Source: an uncultured beta proteobacterium (GTDB lineage: Bacteria; Pseudomonadota; Gammaproteobacteria; Burkholderiales; Burkholderiaceae_C). Taken from it: a stretch of 64,000 nucleotides of DNA. The translations under genes and the position numbers were made by a program. This document shows, piece after piece, positions 39,908-48,633 of this stretch; position 1 is the stretch's first letter, and each line of letters begins with the position of its first letter. The stretch spans positions 1-64,000 of the forward strand of contig CAIYYA010000226.1 of NCBI GenBank assembly GCA_903930255.1. Reading direction: 5' to 3'. The notes beneath the pieces are model-generated. The model had not been told where the DNA came from. It made no database searches and saw only the letters and a list, made by a program, of their open reading frames with translations.

Positions 39908-40966
39908 TCATTTCCAAGGCCGGTGATAAGCGCCCAAGGTGTGCTGCTGTCCCTCGGCGACTTTATCCAGCTCGCTGATCCAACTTGGTTTGGCACTGTA
40001 GCGGTGCGGGTTGTCGCGGCAACTGTCAATGGCTGCACGCCAAACCTTTGTGACTTGCGCCACATAAGCTGGGCTGCGCTGGCGCCCCTCGATCTTGATG
40101 GCGCGCACGCCCATGCGCATCAGCTCGGGCAACAAAGACAAGGTGTTCAAACTGGTGGGCTCTTCAATTGCGTAATAGTTTTTGTCGTCTTCGACATCAA
40201 AGCGGCCTTTGCACAGCGTAGGGTAGCCAGCGTTTTCGCCCGGCGCATAGCGATCAATCAGCACACCATTCAGGCGCGATTCGCGTCCCTGCGGGGTTTC
40301 GACCCAGCGCACGGCCTTGGGTGGTGAACAAACGCCGTTGGTGTTGGGCGCTTCGCCGGTGACATAGCTCGACAAGGCACAGCGCCCCTCCACCATCACA
40401 CACAAACTGCCAAAGCCAAACACCTCGATCTCGACCCGTGATTTTTCGATCACCTGCTCCACCTGCGTCAGTGACAACACCCGTGGCAGCACCGCCCGGG
40501 CAATCCCAAAGTGCTGGTAGTAGAAATCAAGCGCCTCGTAGTTGGTGGCCGAGCCTTGCACCGACAAATGCAGACGCAGTTGCGGTTGATGTTTGACAGC
40601 GTAGGCCATCATGCCCGGGTCCGCCAGAATGACCGCATCGACTGCGTTGTGCGCAGCCCGATCGACCGCACGTTGCCATAACTCGGCCTTGGCCGCTTGC
40701 GGATAGGTGTTGAGCGCCACGAAAACCTTGCGCCCGCGCTCATGCGCATAGCGAATGCCGGCTTCGATCGCCTTCTCATCAAAATTCAGCCCAGCAAAGT
40801 TGCGCGCATTGGTGGCATCCCGAAAACCCAGATAGACGCAATCGGCACCGTTGTCCACCGCGGCTTTGAGCGCTGGCAGGCTGCCTGCCGGGCAAACCAG
40901 CTCCATCGGCACAGCTTGCTCGGCCTGGGATGGCGTTTTCGCTTGGGTATCTGCAACTAAATTCAT
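39908..40966 (-). CDS. ubiU: UbiU, U32 peptidase-like O2-independent ubiquinone hydroxylation protein
   Basis: MELVCPAGSLPALKAAVDNGADCVYLGFRDATNARNFAGLNF; Cys cluster LCVMVEGRCALSSYVTG...GVCSPP...LCKGRF. Start set at MNLVADTQ in ORF 39908-41026. Confidence 0.92.
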   Translation of the reverse strand: MNLVADTQAKTPSQAEQAVPMELVCPAGSLPALKAAVDNGADCVYLGFRDATNARNFAGLNFDEKAIEAGIRYAHERGRKVFVALNTYPQAAKAELWQRAVDRAAHNAVDAVILADPGMMAYAVKHQPQLRLHLSVQGSATNYEALDFYYQHFGIARAVLPRVLSLTQVEQVIEKSRVEIEVFGFGSLCVMVEGRCALSSYVTGEAPNTNGVCSPPKAVRWVETPQGRESRLNGVLIDRYAPGENAGYPTLCKGRFDVEDDKNYYAIEEPTSLNTLSLLPELMRMGVRAIKIEGRQRSPAYVAQVTKVWRAAIDSCRDNPHRYSAKPSWISELDKVAEGQQHTLGAYHRPWK

Positions 40967-41043
40967 ACAAATGGCTCGCGTGTTGGCCAAAGATCCTTGA
41001 AAAACCAAGTCGGCAAGGGTAGCCAAGCTTGATAGAGCGGTAA

Positions 41044-41057
41044 ATGATGTAGGTCAA
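41044..41057 (-). promoter_or_regulatory. FNR/CRP-family (anaerobic) box upstream of ubiU
   Basis: Minus TTGACCTACATCAT versus TTGAC/T-N4-ATCAA (one mismatch), ~84 bp from the proposed ATG; a weak -10 (TACCCT, 41021-41016) lies at the expected distance. Confidence 0.55.
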
Positions 41058-41186
41058 TCAATCCGCTAAATTCCATTTCATTCACATTTGAGACTGGGCA
41101 GGAAACCGCAGGGAGTGCGAACCAAGCGTTTGACTGGCAGAATCCGCCTTGCTTGAATGCCACACCCCAAAACCGAGGAGACCACC

Positions 41187-41414
41187 ATGCCAACGTCAGA
41201 AAAATCCATGCAATTTTTGGAGGAGCACATTCCAGAGCTGGCTCAATCTGCCGTAACGCAGGCGTATTGGCAGGCGCTAGCTTCGGGCAACAGCGTGCTG
41301 GAAAGCGCGAACGGCATGATTCACGAGGTATTCCCTGATGGCACACGCAAGCTTGTCAAAACCACCACCCCGCCCAGCAACGTGACCATGGGTGAAACGC
41401 GGGTAATGCGGTGA
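41187..41414 (+). CDS. small protein, putative antitoxin of the downstream zeta-like gene
   Basis: MPTSEKSMQFLEEHIPELAQSAVTQAYWQALASGNSVLES...; overlaps the toxin start. Confidence 0.6.
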   Translation: MPTSEKSMQFLEEHIPELAQSAVTQAYWQALASGNSVLESANGMIHEVFPDGTRKLVKTTTPPSNVTMGETRVMR

Positions 41415-42175
41415 CTGGCATACCGCGCCTGCGCATGTTTGCCGGCCCCAATGGGTCTGGCAAGAGCACCATCAAAGCGGTGATTCGTCCAGAATTGCTC
41501 GGGGTGTACATCAACCCAGATGAGATTGAAAAAGACATCCGTGAGCGCGATTTTCTCGATTTAAATCCCTTTCATGTGGAAACCACGGCAGTCGAAATTC
41601 TGGAGTTTTTCAACACATCGGTCCTGCTTTCACAGGCTGGCTTATTGGATGAGGCGGCTTGTTTACGCTTCAGTGATGACAAACTGATCTTCTTTGATGT
41701 GTCGGTCAATTCTTACTTTGCGTCAGTAGCAGCGGATTTCATCCGGCATAAACTGCTTGAGAGCGGCACCTCATTCACCTTTGAGACGGTGATGTCGTCA
41801 GCAGATAAAGTGCTTTTTCTGCAAAAGGCGCAGCAACGGGGTTTTCGAACCTATTTGTACTTTGTCGCTACGGATGACCCGATCATCAATATCTCGCGCG
41901 TACGTACCCGGGTACGTCAAGGTGGCCACCCGGTGCCTGATGACAAGGTAATTGCCCGCTATGGTCGATCATTGGCGTTGCTTTTATCGGCCATTCGAAA
42001 CACGAACCGAACCTATATCTTCGATAACTCAGGTCCCGCCCAAATCTGGTTGGCCGAGGTGATCAATGGCAATGCTCTGACCATGAAAACAGATTTGATG
42101 CCCGCATGGTTCAAGGCCGCTGTTTGGGACAAGATGCTGACCGCTACAGATGAACAAATTTCGGGTGTCGCCTAG
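41411..42175 (+). CDS. zeta-toxin-like P-loop kinase
   Basis: RLRMFAGPNGSGKSTIKAVI; YINPDEIEKDIRERDFL; FTFETVMSSADKVLFLQKAQQRGFRTYLYFVATDDP. Confidence 0.8.
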   Translation: MTGIPRLRMFAGPNGSGKSTIKAVIRPELLGVYINPDEIEKDIRERDFLDLNPFHVETTAVEILEFFNTSVLLSQAGLLDEAACLRFSDDKLIFFDVSVNSYFASVAADFIRHKLLESGTSFTFETVMSSADKVLFLQKAQQRGFRTYLYFVATDDPIINISRVRTRVRQGGHPVPDDKVIARYGRSLALLLSAIRNTNRTYIFDNSGPAQIWLAEVINGNALTMKTDLMPAWFKAAVWDKMLTATDEQISGVA

Positions 42176-42271
42176 TCATTGCGGTACTGAGTCTTGCACC
42201 CTTTGCGAATTGAACATCCGCTAAAAGCCAAAACTCACGACAATCAGCGCTCCATCACTTGCAAGCGTCCC

Positions 42272-43435
42272 ATGAACCGAAATCTCTGGCTGCTGGCCAT
42301 CTGCCAGGGTCTGTTCCTGACCAACAACGTCACTTTTATTGCCATCAACGGCTTGGTCGGCTTTAGCCTGGCGCCTTTGGGCTGGATGGCTACTTTGCCG
42401 GTGATGGGCTATGTGGTGGGGGGTGCCCTGTCGACCGGTCTGGTTGCCAAAACCCAGCAGCGCTGGGGTCGCCGAGCCTCGTTTCAACTGGGTTTGCTGG
42501 TGGCGCTGCTGTCGGCGCTGGTCTGTGCGTATGCCGCCTACAGCAAAAACTTCTGGCTTTTGTGTGCTGCCACACTGGTGGCGGGCTATTACAACGCCAA
42601 CGCCAATTTGTACCGCTTCGCCGCTGCTGAACTGGCCGCCCCGGCCTGGAAAGAAAAAGCCGTCTCCTTGGTGATGGCCGGTGGGCTGATAGGTGCCGTG
42701 GCCGGCCCCAATCTGGCGGCGCAAACACGCACGCTCACCGTGGTACCCTTCATGGGCGCCTATTTGGCACTCGCCGGCGTGGCGCTGCTGTCGATTGGGG
42801 TGCTGGCATTCATCACGTTCCCACGCCCAGCCGCCAAAAAATTGCACGCTGACGGCCGCCCCTTGCGTGAAATCATGCGCCAGCCGGTTTTTATCGTGGC
42901 TGCCACCTGCGGCGCTTTGAGTTATGGCGTAATGAACCTGCTGATGGCCGCCACACCGCTGGCCATGCAGCAATGCGGCATGCCGTTTGGCGATGCGGCG
43001 CTGGTCTTGGAGTGGCATGTGATTGGCATGTTTGCCCCGGGGTTTTTCACCGGGCATTTGATCAAGCGGTTTGGCGCACTGAGCATCATGGGCGTGGGGG
43101 TGCTGCTGAATGCGGCGTGCATCGCGGTGGCACTTTCGGGGGTCGATTTGCACCAGTTCCTGATCGCGCTGTTTTTGTTGGGTGTGGGCTGGAACTTTTT
43201 GTTCACCGGCAGCACCACGCTGTCACTGAAAACCTATACGCCCGAGGAAAAAGACCGCGCCCAGGGCGCACTCAACTTTTTTGTGTTTGCTACTACCGCC
43301 TTGAGTTCGTTTGCCTCGGGTGTGCTGGTGACCACCAGCGGCTGGCAATTGCTCAACGCGGGCTCACTGATTCCTGTGGTGTTGACCGGCGCTGCGATTG
43401 TCTGGTTGGCCAGGCAGCAACGCCACGCAGTATGA
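42272..43435 (+). CDS. MFS transporter
   Basis: ~12 hydrophobic segments; MNRNLWLLAICQGLFLTNNVTFIAINGLVG. Start at ATG 42272. Confidence 0.9.
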   Translation: MNRNLWLLAICQGLFLTNNVTFIAINGLVGFSLAPLGWMATLPVMGYVVGGALSTGLVAKTQQRWGRRASFQLGLLVALLSALVCAYAAYSKNFWLLCAATLVAGYYNANANLYRFAAAELAAPAWKEKAVSLVMAGGLIGAVAGPNLAAQTRTLTVVPFMGAYLALAGVALLSIGVLAFITFPRPAAKKLHADGRPLREIMRQPVFIVAATCGALSYGVMNLLMAATPLAMQQCGMPFGDAALVLEWHVIGMFAPGFFTGHLIKRFGALSIMGVGVLLNAACIAVALSGVDLHQFLIALFLLGVGWNFLFTGSTTLSLKTYTPEEKDRAQGALNFFVFATTALSSFASGVLVTTSGWQLLNAGSLIPVVLTGAAIVWLARQQRHAV

Positions 43436-43445
43436 TTTGCCGCTA

Positions 43446-43548
43446 ATTCCATTTCCATATCAATCCGACACGTTGTTGCTACGTCTTGTCGTACGCTTGT
43501 ACTGTCTGCGACTTCGAGCCTAGTATCGTATTGATCTGAAAACGGAAT
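43446..43548. repeat. ~103 nt nested palindrome (same family as 10153, 46268, 55531)
   Basis: ATTCCATTTCCATATCAAT...ATTGATCTGAAAACGGAAT; core CTTGTCGTACGCTTGTACTGTC. Confidence 0.8.
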
Positions 43549-43595
43549 AACAGGGCGCATGAACGCCTTGCTTTTACTCAACCGGAGACCTATTC

Positions 43596-44621
43596 ATGCA
43601 AAGAAGACACCTGATTGCGGGCGGCCTGGCCGCTGCAACCCTGCCCCTGTGGGCCACGGCACAAGCTCTTGAAAAAGCCAAACTGTCGATCGCTGTCGGC
43701 GGCAAAAACCTGCTGTATTACCTGCCGCTGACGATTGCCGAGCAACTGGGCTACTTCAAAGCCGAAGGACTCGACGTGACGATTGTTGATTTTGCCGGCG
43801 GAGCCAAAGCGCTGCAAGCGGTGGTGGGCGGCAGTGCCGACGTGGTGTCGGGTGCTTTTGAGCACACGGTGAACATGCAGTTCAAAGGTCAATACCTGCG
43901 CGCCTTTGTGCTGCAAGGTGCCACACCGCAGATTGTGCTGGGCGTCAACCCCAAAACCATGCCCAATTTCAAGACCATTGCTGACCTCAAAGGCAAAAAA
44001 ATCGGTGTTTCGGCACCCGGTAGCTCGACCAATGTGATGGTCAACTTCCTGCTGGCCAAGGCCGGACTCAAACCCAGTGATGTCAGCATCATCGGCGTTG
44101 GCACAGGCAGCGGTGCGGTGGCCGCCATGCGCACGGGCCAGATCGATGCCATGAGCAACCTTGACCCGGTGATTACCCTGCTGCAGCGCTCGGGCGACCT
44201 GAAAATCGTGTCCGACACACGGGTGATTGCTGAATCCGAAAAAGTCTTTGGCGGCCCCATGCCCGCTGGCTGTCTGTACGCCCCGCAGACCTTCATCGAC
44301 AAAAACCCCAACACCACACAAGCCCTGACCAACGCCATGGTGCGCGCCAACAAGTGGATTCAAGGTGCTGGTGCAGCCGAGATCATCAAAACCGTACCCG
44401 AAGGCTATCTGTTGGGAGACCGGGCGGTGTACATCGACGCATTTCTGGCGGCCAAAGGTTCGCTCTCGCCCGACGGCATGATTCCTGACAAAGGCGCGCA
44501 AACCGCCTTCAAAGCGCTGGCCAGCGTGGACGAGAAAATCGCCGCCGCCAAGCTCGACCTGAATGCCGTCTATACCAACGCCTTCGTGAAGAAAGCTAAC
44601 GCCAAATACCCCAAAGGTTGA
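43596..44621 (+). CDS. NMT1/SsuA-type ABC transporter substrate-binding protein
   Basis: MQRRHLIAGGLAAATLPLWATAQA signal; YLPLTIAEQLGYFKAEGLDVTIVDFAGGAKALQAVVGGSADVVSGAF. Confidence 0.9.
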   Translation: MQRRHLIAGGLAAATLPLWATAQALEKAKLSIAVGGKNLLYYLPLTIAEQLGYFKAEGLDVTIVDFAGGAKALQAVVGGSADVVSGAFEHTVNMQFKGQYLRAFVLQGATPQIVLGVNPKTMPNFKTIADLKGKKIGVSAPGSSTNVMVNFLLAKAGLKPSDVSIIGVGTGSGAVAAMRTGQIDAMSNLDPVITLLQRSGDLKIVSDTRVIAESEKVFGGPMPAGCLYAPQTFIDKNPNTTQALTNAMVRANKWIQGAGAAEIIKTVPEGYLLGDRAVYIDAFLAAKGSLSPDGMIPDKGAQTAFKALASVDEKIAAAKLDLNAVYTNAFVKKANAKYPKG

Positions 44622-44622
44622 A

Positions 44623-45432
44623 ATGAGCGCTGCGCTTGAACTGCAGGGCGTAGCCTGCACCTTCACGGCCAAACACGACCCCGGCCAGCGCTACACCGCC
44701 GTGCAGGACGTCAACCTGACGGTGGGTGCGGGCGAGTTTGTCAGCGTGGTTGGCCCCACGGGCTGCGGCAAGAGCACGCTGCTCAATGTGGGCGCCGGGT
44801 TGCTCAGCCCGAGCACCGGCACGGTCAGCGTTTTTGGTCAGGCATTGACCGGCATCAACAAGCGCGCCGGCTATATGTTTCAGGCCGAAAGCCTGATGCC
44901 CTGGCGCACCGCCCTGGCCAATGTGATGGCCGGGCTCGAGTTTCGCGGCGTGCCTACAGACCAAGCGCGGGCGCAATCAGAAGAATGGCTCAGGCGCGTT
45001 GGCCTGGGGTCGTTTGGCGACCGCTACCCGCACCAGATGAGCGGCGGTATGCGCAAGCGCGTGAGCCTGGCGCAAACACTGGTACTCGACCCCGACATCA
45101 TTTTGATGGACGAGCCTTTTTCGGCGCTCGACATCCAAACCCGTCAACTGATGGAAAACGAGCTGCTGGCGCTGTGGTCGGCCAAAAAGAAGGCTGTGCT
45201 TTTTATCACCCACGATCTGGACGAAGCCATCGCCATGAGCGACCGCGTGGTGGTGATGAGTGCAGGTCCTGGCAGCCACTTGATTGGTGAGTTCGTCATC
45301 GACATCGAGCGCCCGCGCGATGTGGCCGAAGTCAAGATGATGCCGCGTTTTATCAAACTGCACCAAGCCATCTGGTCGGTGCTGCGCGATGAAGTGCTCA
45401 AAGGCTACCAACAACAATTGCAGGCGGTATAA
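44623..45432 (+). CDS. ABC transporter ATP-binding protein (nitrate/sulfonate/taurine type)
   Basis: [51 protein letters not shown]. Confidence 0.94.
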   Translation: MSAALELQGVACTFTAKHDPGQRYTAVQDVNLTVGAGEFVSVVGPTGCGKSTLLNVGAGLLSPSTGTVSVFGQALTGINKRAGYMFQAESLMPWRTALANVMAGLEFRGVPTDQARAQSEEWLRRVGLGSFGDRYPHQMSGGMRKRVSLAQTLVLDPDIILMDEPFSALDIQTRQLMENELLALWSAKKKAVLFITHDLDEAIAMSDRVVVMSAGPGSHLIGEFVIDIERPRDVAEVKMMPRFIKLHQAIWSVLRDEVLKGYQQQLQAV

Positions 45433-45437
45433 AACAT

Positions 45438-46265
45438 ATGTGGAAATTGGTTAAACCGCGCAGCAGTAACCTTTGGCTCTGGCAAATCAGTCTGCTGGTG
45501 CTGCTGTTTGTGTTTTGGCATTTGATGACCGTGCCCGGGCTGATCCCACCCATGATGTTCGAGAACGACCGCCAGGCGGCCTTCTTTTTTGGTGAGCCCC
45601 TCAAAATGGCCGACCGCATCTGGGTCTGGTTTGTCAGAGATGCTGACATCTACCAGCACTTGGGGGTGACGCTGGCCGAAACACTGATGGCCTTTGCCAT
45701 TGGTTCAGGGCTGGGTTTGGCGGGAGGTCTGTGGCTCGCCTTGGCACCCATGGCATCGGCCATTCTGGAGCCTTACATCAAGGCCATGAACGCCATGCCA
45801 CGGATTATTTTGGCACCCATTTTTTCGGTCTGGTTTGGGCTGGGCATGGGCTCCAAGGTGGCGCTGGGCGTCACGCTGGTGTTTTTCATCGTGTTTTTTA
45901 ATGTCTATCAGGGCGTGAAAGAAGTCAGCCCGGTGGTTCTGGCCAATGCGCGCATGCTGGGTGCTGATCAGCGCCAGTTGCTGCGCCATGTCTACCTGCC
46001 CAGCGCCACCAGCTGGGTCTTCAGCTCGCTACACACCTCGGTCGGACTGGCCTTTGTGGGGGCTGTCGTGGGTGAGTATCTGGGTTCGAGTCAGGGCGTT
46101 GGCTACCTGATTTTGCAAGCTGAAGGCAGCTTTGACATCAACACCGTGATGGCCGGCATTGTGGTGCTCACCGTCTTTGCGTTGGCACTCGATAGCCTGG
46201 TGGGGCGCATCGAAGCCAGCCTGATGAAGTGGCAGCCGCGCACCGGAGAGACTGAAAAACTATAG
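45438..46265 (+). CDS. ABC transporter permease
   Basis: EAA-like loop GADQRQLLRHVYLPSATSWVFSSLHTSVGLAFVGAVVGEYLGSSQGVGYLI. Confidence 0.93.
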   Translation: MWKLVKPRSSNLWLWQISLLVLLFVFWHLMTVPGLIPPMMFENDRQAAFFFGEPLKMADRIWVWFVRDADIYQHLGVTLAETLMAFAIGSGLGLAGGLWLALAPMASAILEPYIKAMNAMPRIILAPIFSVWFGLGMGSKVALGVTLVFFIVFFNVYQGVKEVSPVVLANARMLGADQRQLLRHVYLPSATSWVFSSLHTSVGLAFVGAVVGEYLGSSQGVGYLILQAEGSFDINTVMAGIVVLTVFALALDSLVGRIEASLMKWQPRTGETEKL

Positions 46266-46267
46266 CG

Positions 46268-46366
46268 GGACTTCCGCAAAACTGCCCCAGCGTTGTTGTT
46301 CCGACTGGTCGTACATCTGTACTGCCTGCATCGGAACGCCTAGCCGGGACAGTTTTGCGGAAGTCC
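46268..46366. repeat. ~99 nt nested palindrome between convergent genes; probable bidirectional terminator
   Basis: GGACTTCCGCAAAACTG...CAGTTTTGCGGAAGTCC; inner GTTCCGA/TCGGAAC; centre GTACATCTGTAC. Confidence 0.88.
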
Positions 46367-46367
46367 T

Positions 46368-46412
46368 AAAAGCTGCCAACGCTTGCCTGACAAGCGCTAG
46401 CGTCCTATTTGG
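46368..46412 (+). repeat. dispersed ~48 nt repeat, copy 8
   Basis: aaaagctgccaacgcttgcctgacaagcgctagcgtcctatttgg; overlaps the 3' end and stop of the PduO gene. Confidence 0.75.
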
Positions 46413-46977
46413 CTTGCAAAATTCGCTCGCTTTTCCAATACACATCATCACCGGCAGAGCCATCACTGCGGTAGCGGTTAAGCACCCGAGCCAGCACAAA
46501 CATCAGGTCGCTTAGGCGGTTTAGATACTGGCGTGGCGTGTCTTTTAGCGCGGCCTGCGCCTCCAGCGCCACCACGGCGCGCTCGGCACGGCGTGCTACG
46601 GTGCGGCACACATGCGCCAAGGCAGCAGCACGTGTGCCTGCAGGCAAAATGAACTCTTGCAAACGCGGCAAAGCCTCGTTGTGCAGCGCCAGGGCTTCGT
46701 CGAGCGCCAGCACCGCCTCGGGCTTGAGCAACTCAAAGCCCGGTATCGATAGCTCACCACCCAGGTTAAACAGCTGGTGCTGAATCTCAACCAACAGCAG
46801 GCGCACGCTCTCGGGCATGGCTTCACAGAGCAGCACACCGATGTTGGAGTTGAGCTCGTCCACATCGCCCATGGCGTGCACACGCAAGCTGTTTTTGGAA
46901 ACCCGGGTGTTGTCACCCAAGCCAGTGCTGCCGTCGTCACCCGTGCGGGTGGCGATTTGTGTCAGGCGGTTACCCAT
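46405..46977 (-). CDS. PduO-type cob(I)alamin adenosyltransferase
   Basis: TRTGDDGSTGLGDNTRVSKNSLRVHAMGDVDELNSNIGVLL; YLNRLSDLMFVLARVLNR. Confidence 0.95.
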   Translation of the reverse strand: MGNRLTQIATRTGDDGSTGLGDNTRVSKNSLRVHAMGDVDELNSNIGVLLCEAMPESVRLLLVEIQHQLFNLGGELSIPGFELLKPEAVLALDEALALHNEALPRLQEFILPAGTRAAALAHVCRTVARRAERAVVALEAQAALKDTPRQYLNRLSDLMFVLARVLNRYRSDGSAGDDVYWKSERILQAK

Positions 46978-46987
46978 GTGTTTGCCT

Positions 46988-48583
46988 TCACAAAACTGAT
47001 TTGCCAGAAGCTGCCGCCTTGCTTGGGTAGCGCGGCAAACTCACGATCAGCGTGGTGCTGCCCAAGGCATCGCTGGTTAACATTTGAATACTGCCGTTTT
47101 GTGCTTTGGCCAGCATTTGTGCTGAATAAGTGCCAATGCCACTGCCTCCAGCTTTGCCGCTGGTGGCAAATTTATTGAAAAAACGGTCGCGTATTTCGGG
47201 TGGAACCACCCCGTTGTTGGTGATCAAAATGCGCAGCGGAGACTCGTCGCGCAAAGCCACCACCACGCGCGACTTGGCAGGTGCCGCCTCACAGGCGTTT
47301 TTGATGAGGTTTTGAAACATCGAATAACTCAGCATGGCATCACCCAATGCCTGTGGAATTTCGATGCCAACCGCCGTGTCGGTATCGACCTCGATGGTGA
47401 GCTGTTTGTCGGCAAATGAACTGCGTGCCAAGTCAACAATGCGGTGCAAGATTTCACCCAGTTGCACGGCCTGCGCCTTCAGCTTGAACTGCCCCATTTC
47501 GATCTTGTACATCTCGCCCGACATGTTGACCATGTTCATGACTTGCTGGGCAGTTTGCTCAACCAAGCGCAACTGTGCCACGTGCTTGGGCGCCATGGAC
47601 TCGTCATCCGCCAAAGTTTGCACCATGCCGACGATGCCCGCCAAAGAGCCCTTCATGTCATGGCGAGTCATGTGTTCAGCATCTTCGCGAACGCGAGCGG
47701 TGTCGAGCATGGCGTCGTAGTCGGTTTGCAATTTGCGCCGCATATCGACAAACTGAATAAAGTTGCGAATGCGAGCGCGCAGGGCTTTGGGGTCAGAGGT
47801 TTTCGAGACAAAGTCCACCGCCCCCAACTCCATGCCTTTCAAGCGTGCTTCCTCATCGGTCAGGCCGGTTACAAAAATCACCGGCATTTGCGCTGTGGCT
47901 TGATTCTCACGCAGGCGGCGCACCACTTCAAAACCGTCCATGCCGGGCATCATCACATCCATCAGCACCAGATCAGGGGGCGGCGTGGCATGGCACAGGG
48001 TGAGCGCTTGCGCACCATCATTGGCTGTGATCACTTGGTATTCGTCTTTGAACAATTGACTCAGCAGCGTCAAAATAACCGGTGAATCGTCGACGATCAG
48101 AATACGCGAGGGTAAAAGTGCAGCGCCCAGCTCCAGGCCATCCGATAGTGACTTGGGTGCCGCTGCTCTCGGTGTGCTGGGCGGCATGGGTGCAGGTTTG
48201 TCCCGCGGCTGAAAAATGCGATCCAGTCGTGCTTTGAGGCTCCCGGCGTTGTAGGGTTTAACCAGCAGCCCATTGACACCGGCACTAATCACCGCTTCGA
48301 TGCGCTGGCGCTCGGTTTCAGCAGTAATCATCAGCACCGGAATTTTGGCCAGTTTGGCGTCGGCGCGAATGGCTTTGAGTAGCTCAAGCCCCGTCATAAC
48401 GGGCATATTCCAGTCGGACAACACAATATCAATTTTAAAACTGCGCAGCAATTCAAGCGCCTCAGCGCCATTGCGCGCCACTTTGATTTTTTCTAGCCCC
48501 ATGCCACGCAGTTGATTCACCGTTACGGCGCGCATGAGCTCAAGGTCATCAACCACCAGATAATTCAGTTCATGCAGATTCAT
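46988..48583 (-). CDS. hybrid signalling protein REC-REC-histidine kinase
   Basis: MNLHELNYLVVDDLELMRAVTVNQLR receiver; second receiver ILIVDDSPVILTLLSQLF; kinase TRHDMKGSLAGIVGMVQTL and N-box LIKNACEAAP. Confidence 0.88.
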   Translation of the reverse strand: MNLHELNYLVVDDLELMRAVTVNQLRGMGLEKIKVARNGAEALELLRSFKIDIVLSDWNMPVMTGLELLKAIRADAKLAKIPVLMITAETERQRIEAVISAGVNGLLVKPYNAGSLKARLDRIFQPRDKPAPMPPSTPRAAAPKSLSDGLELGAALLPSRILIVDDSPVILTLLSQLFKDEYQVITANDGAQALTLCHATPPPDLVLMDVMMPGMDGFEVVRRLRENQATAQMPVIFVTGLTDEEARLKGMELGAVDFVSKTSDPKALRARIRNFIQFVDMRRKLQTDYDAMLDTARVREDAEHMTRHDMKGSLAGIVGMVQTLADDESMAPKHVAQLRLVEQTAQQVMNMVNMSGEMYKIEMGQFKLKAQAVQLGEILHRIVDLARSSFADKQLTIEVDTDTAVGIEIPQALGDAMLSYSMFQNLIKNACEAAPAKSRVVVALRDESPLRILITNNGVVPPEIRDRFFNKFATSGKAGGSGIGTYSAQMLAKAQNGSIQMLTSDALGSTTLIVSLPRYPSKAAASGKSVL

Positions 48584-48633
48584 AGGCTTGTACAGTAGCG
48601 TCTCATAATCAAACATTATCACGGAGATATGCC

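Noticed and set aside
42221-43153. 310-aa minus-strand ORF opposite the MFS gene
   Set aside because: Antisense to a membrane transporter; Gln/His-rich artefact.
43590-44672. 360-aa minus-strand ORF opposite the substrate-binding protein
   Set aside because: Antisense to a well-supported ABC SBP; composition typical of an antisense shadow in GC-rich DNA.
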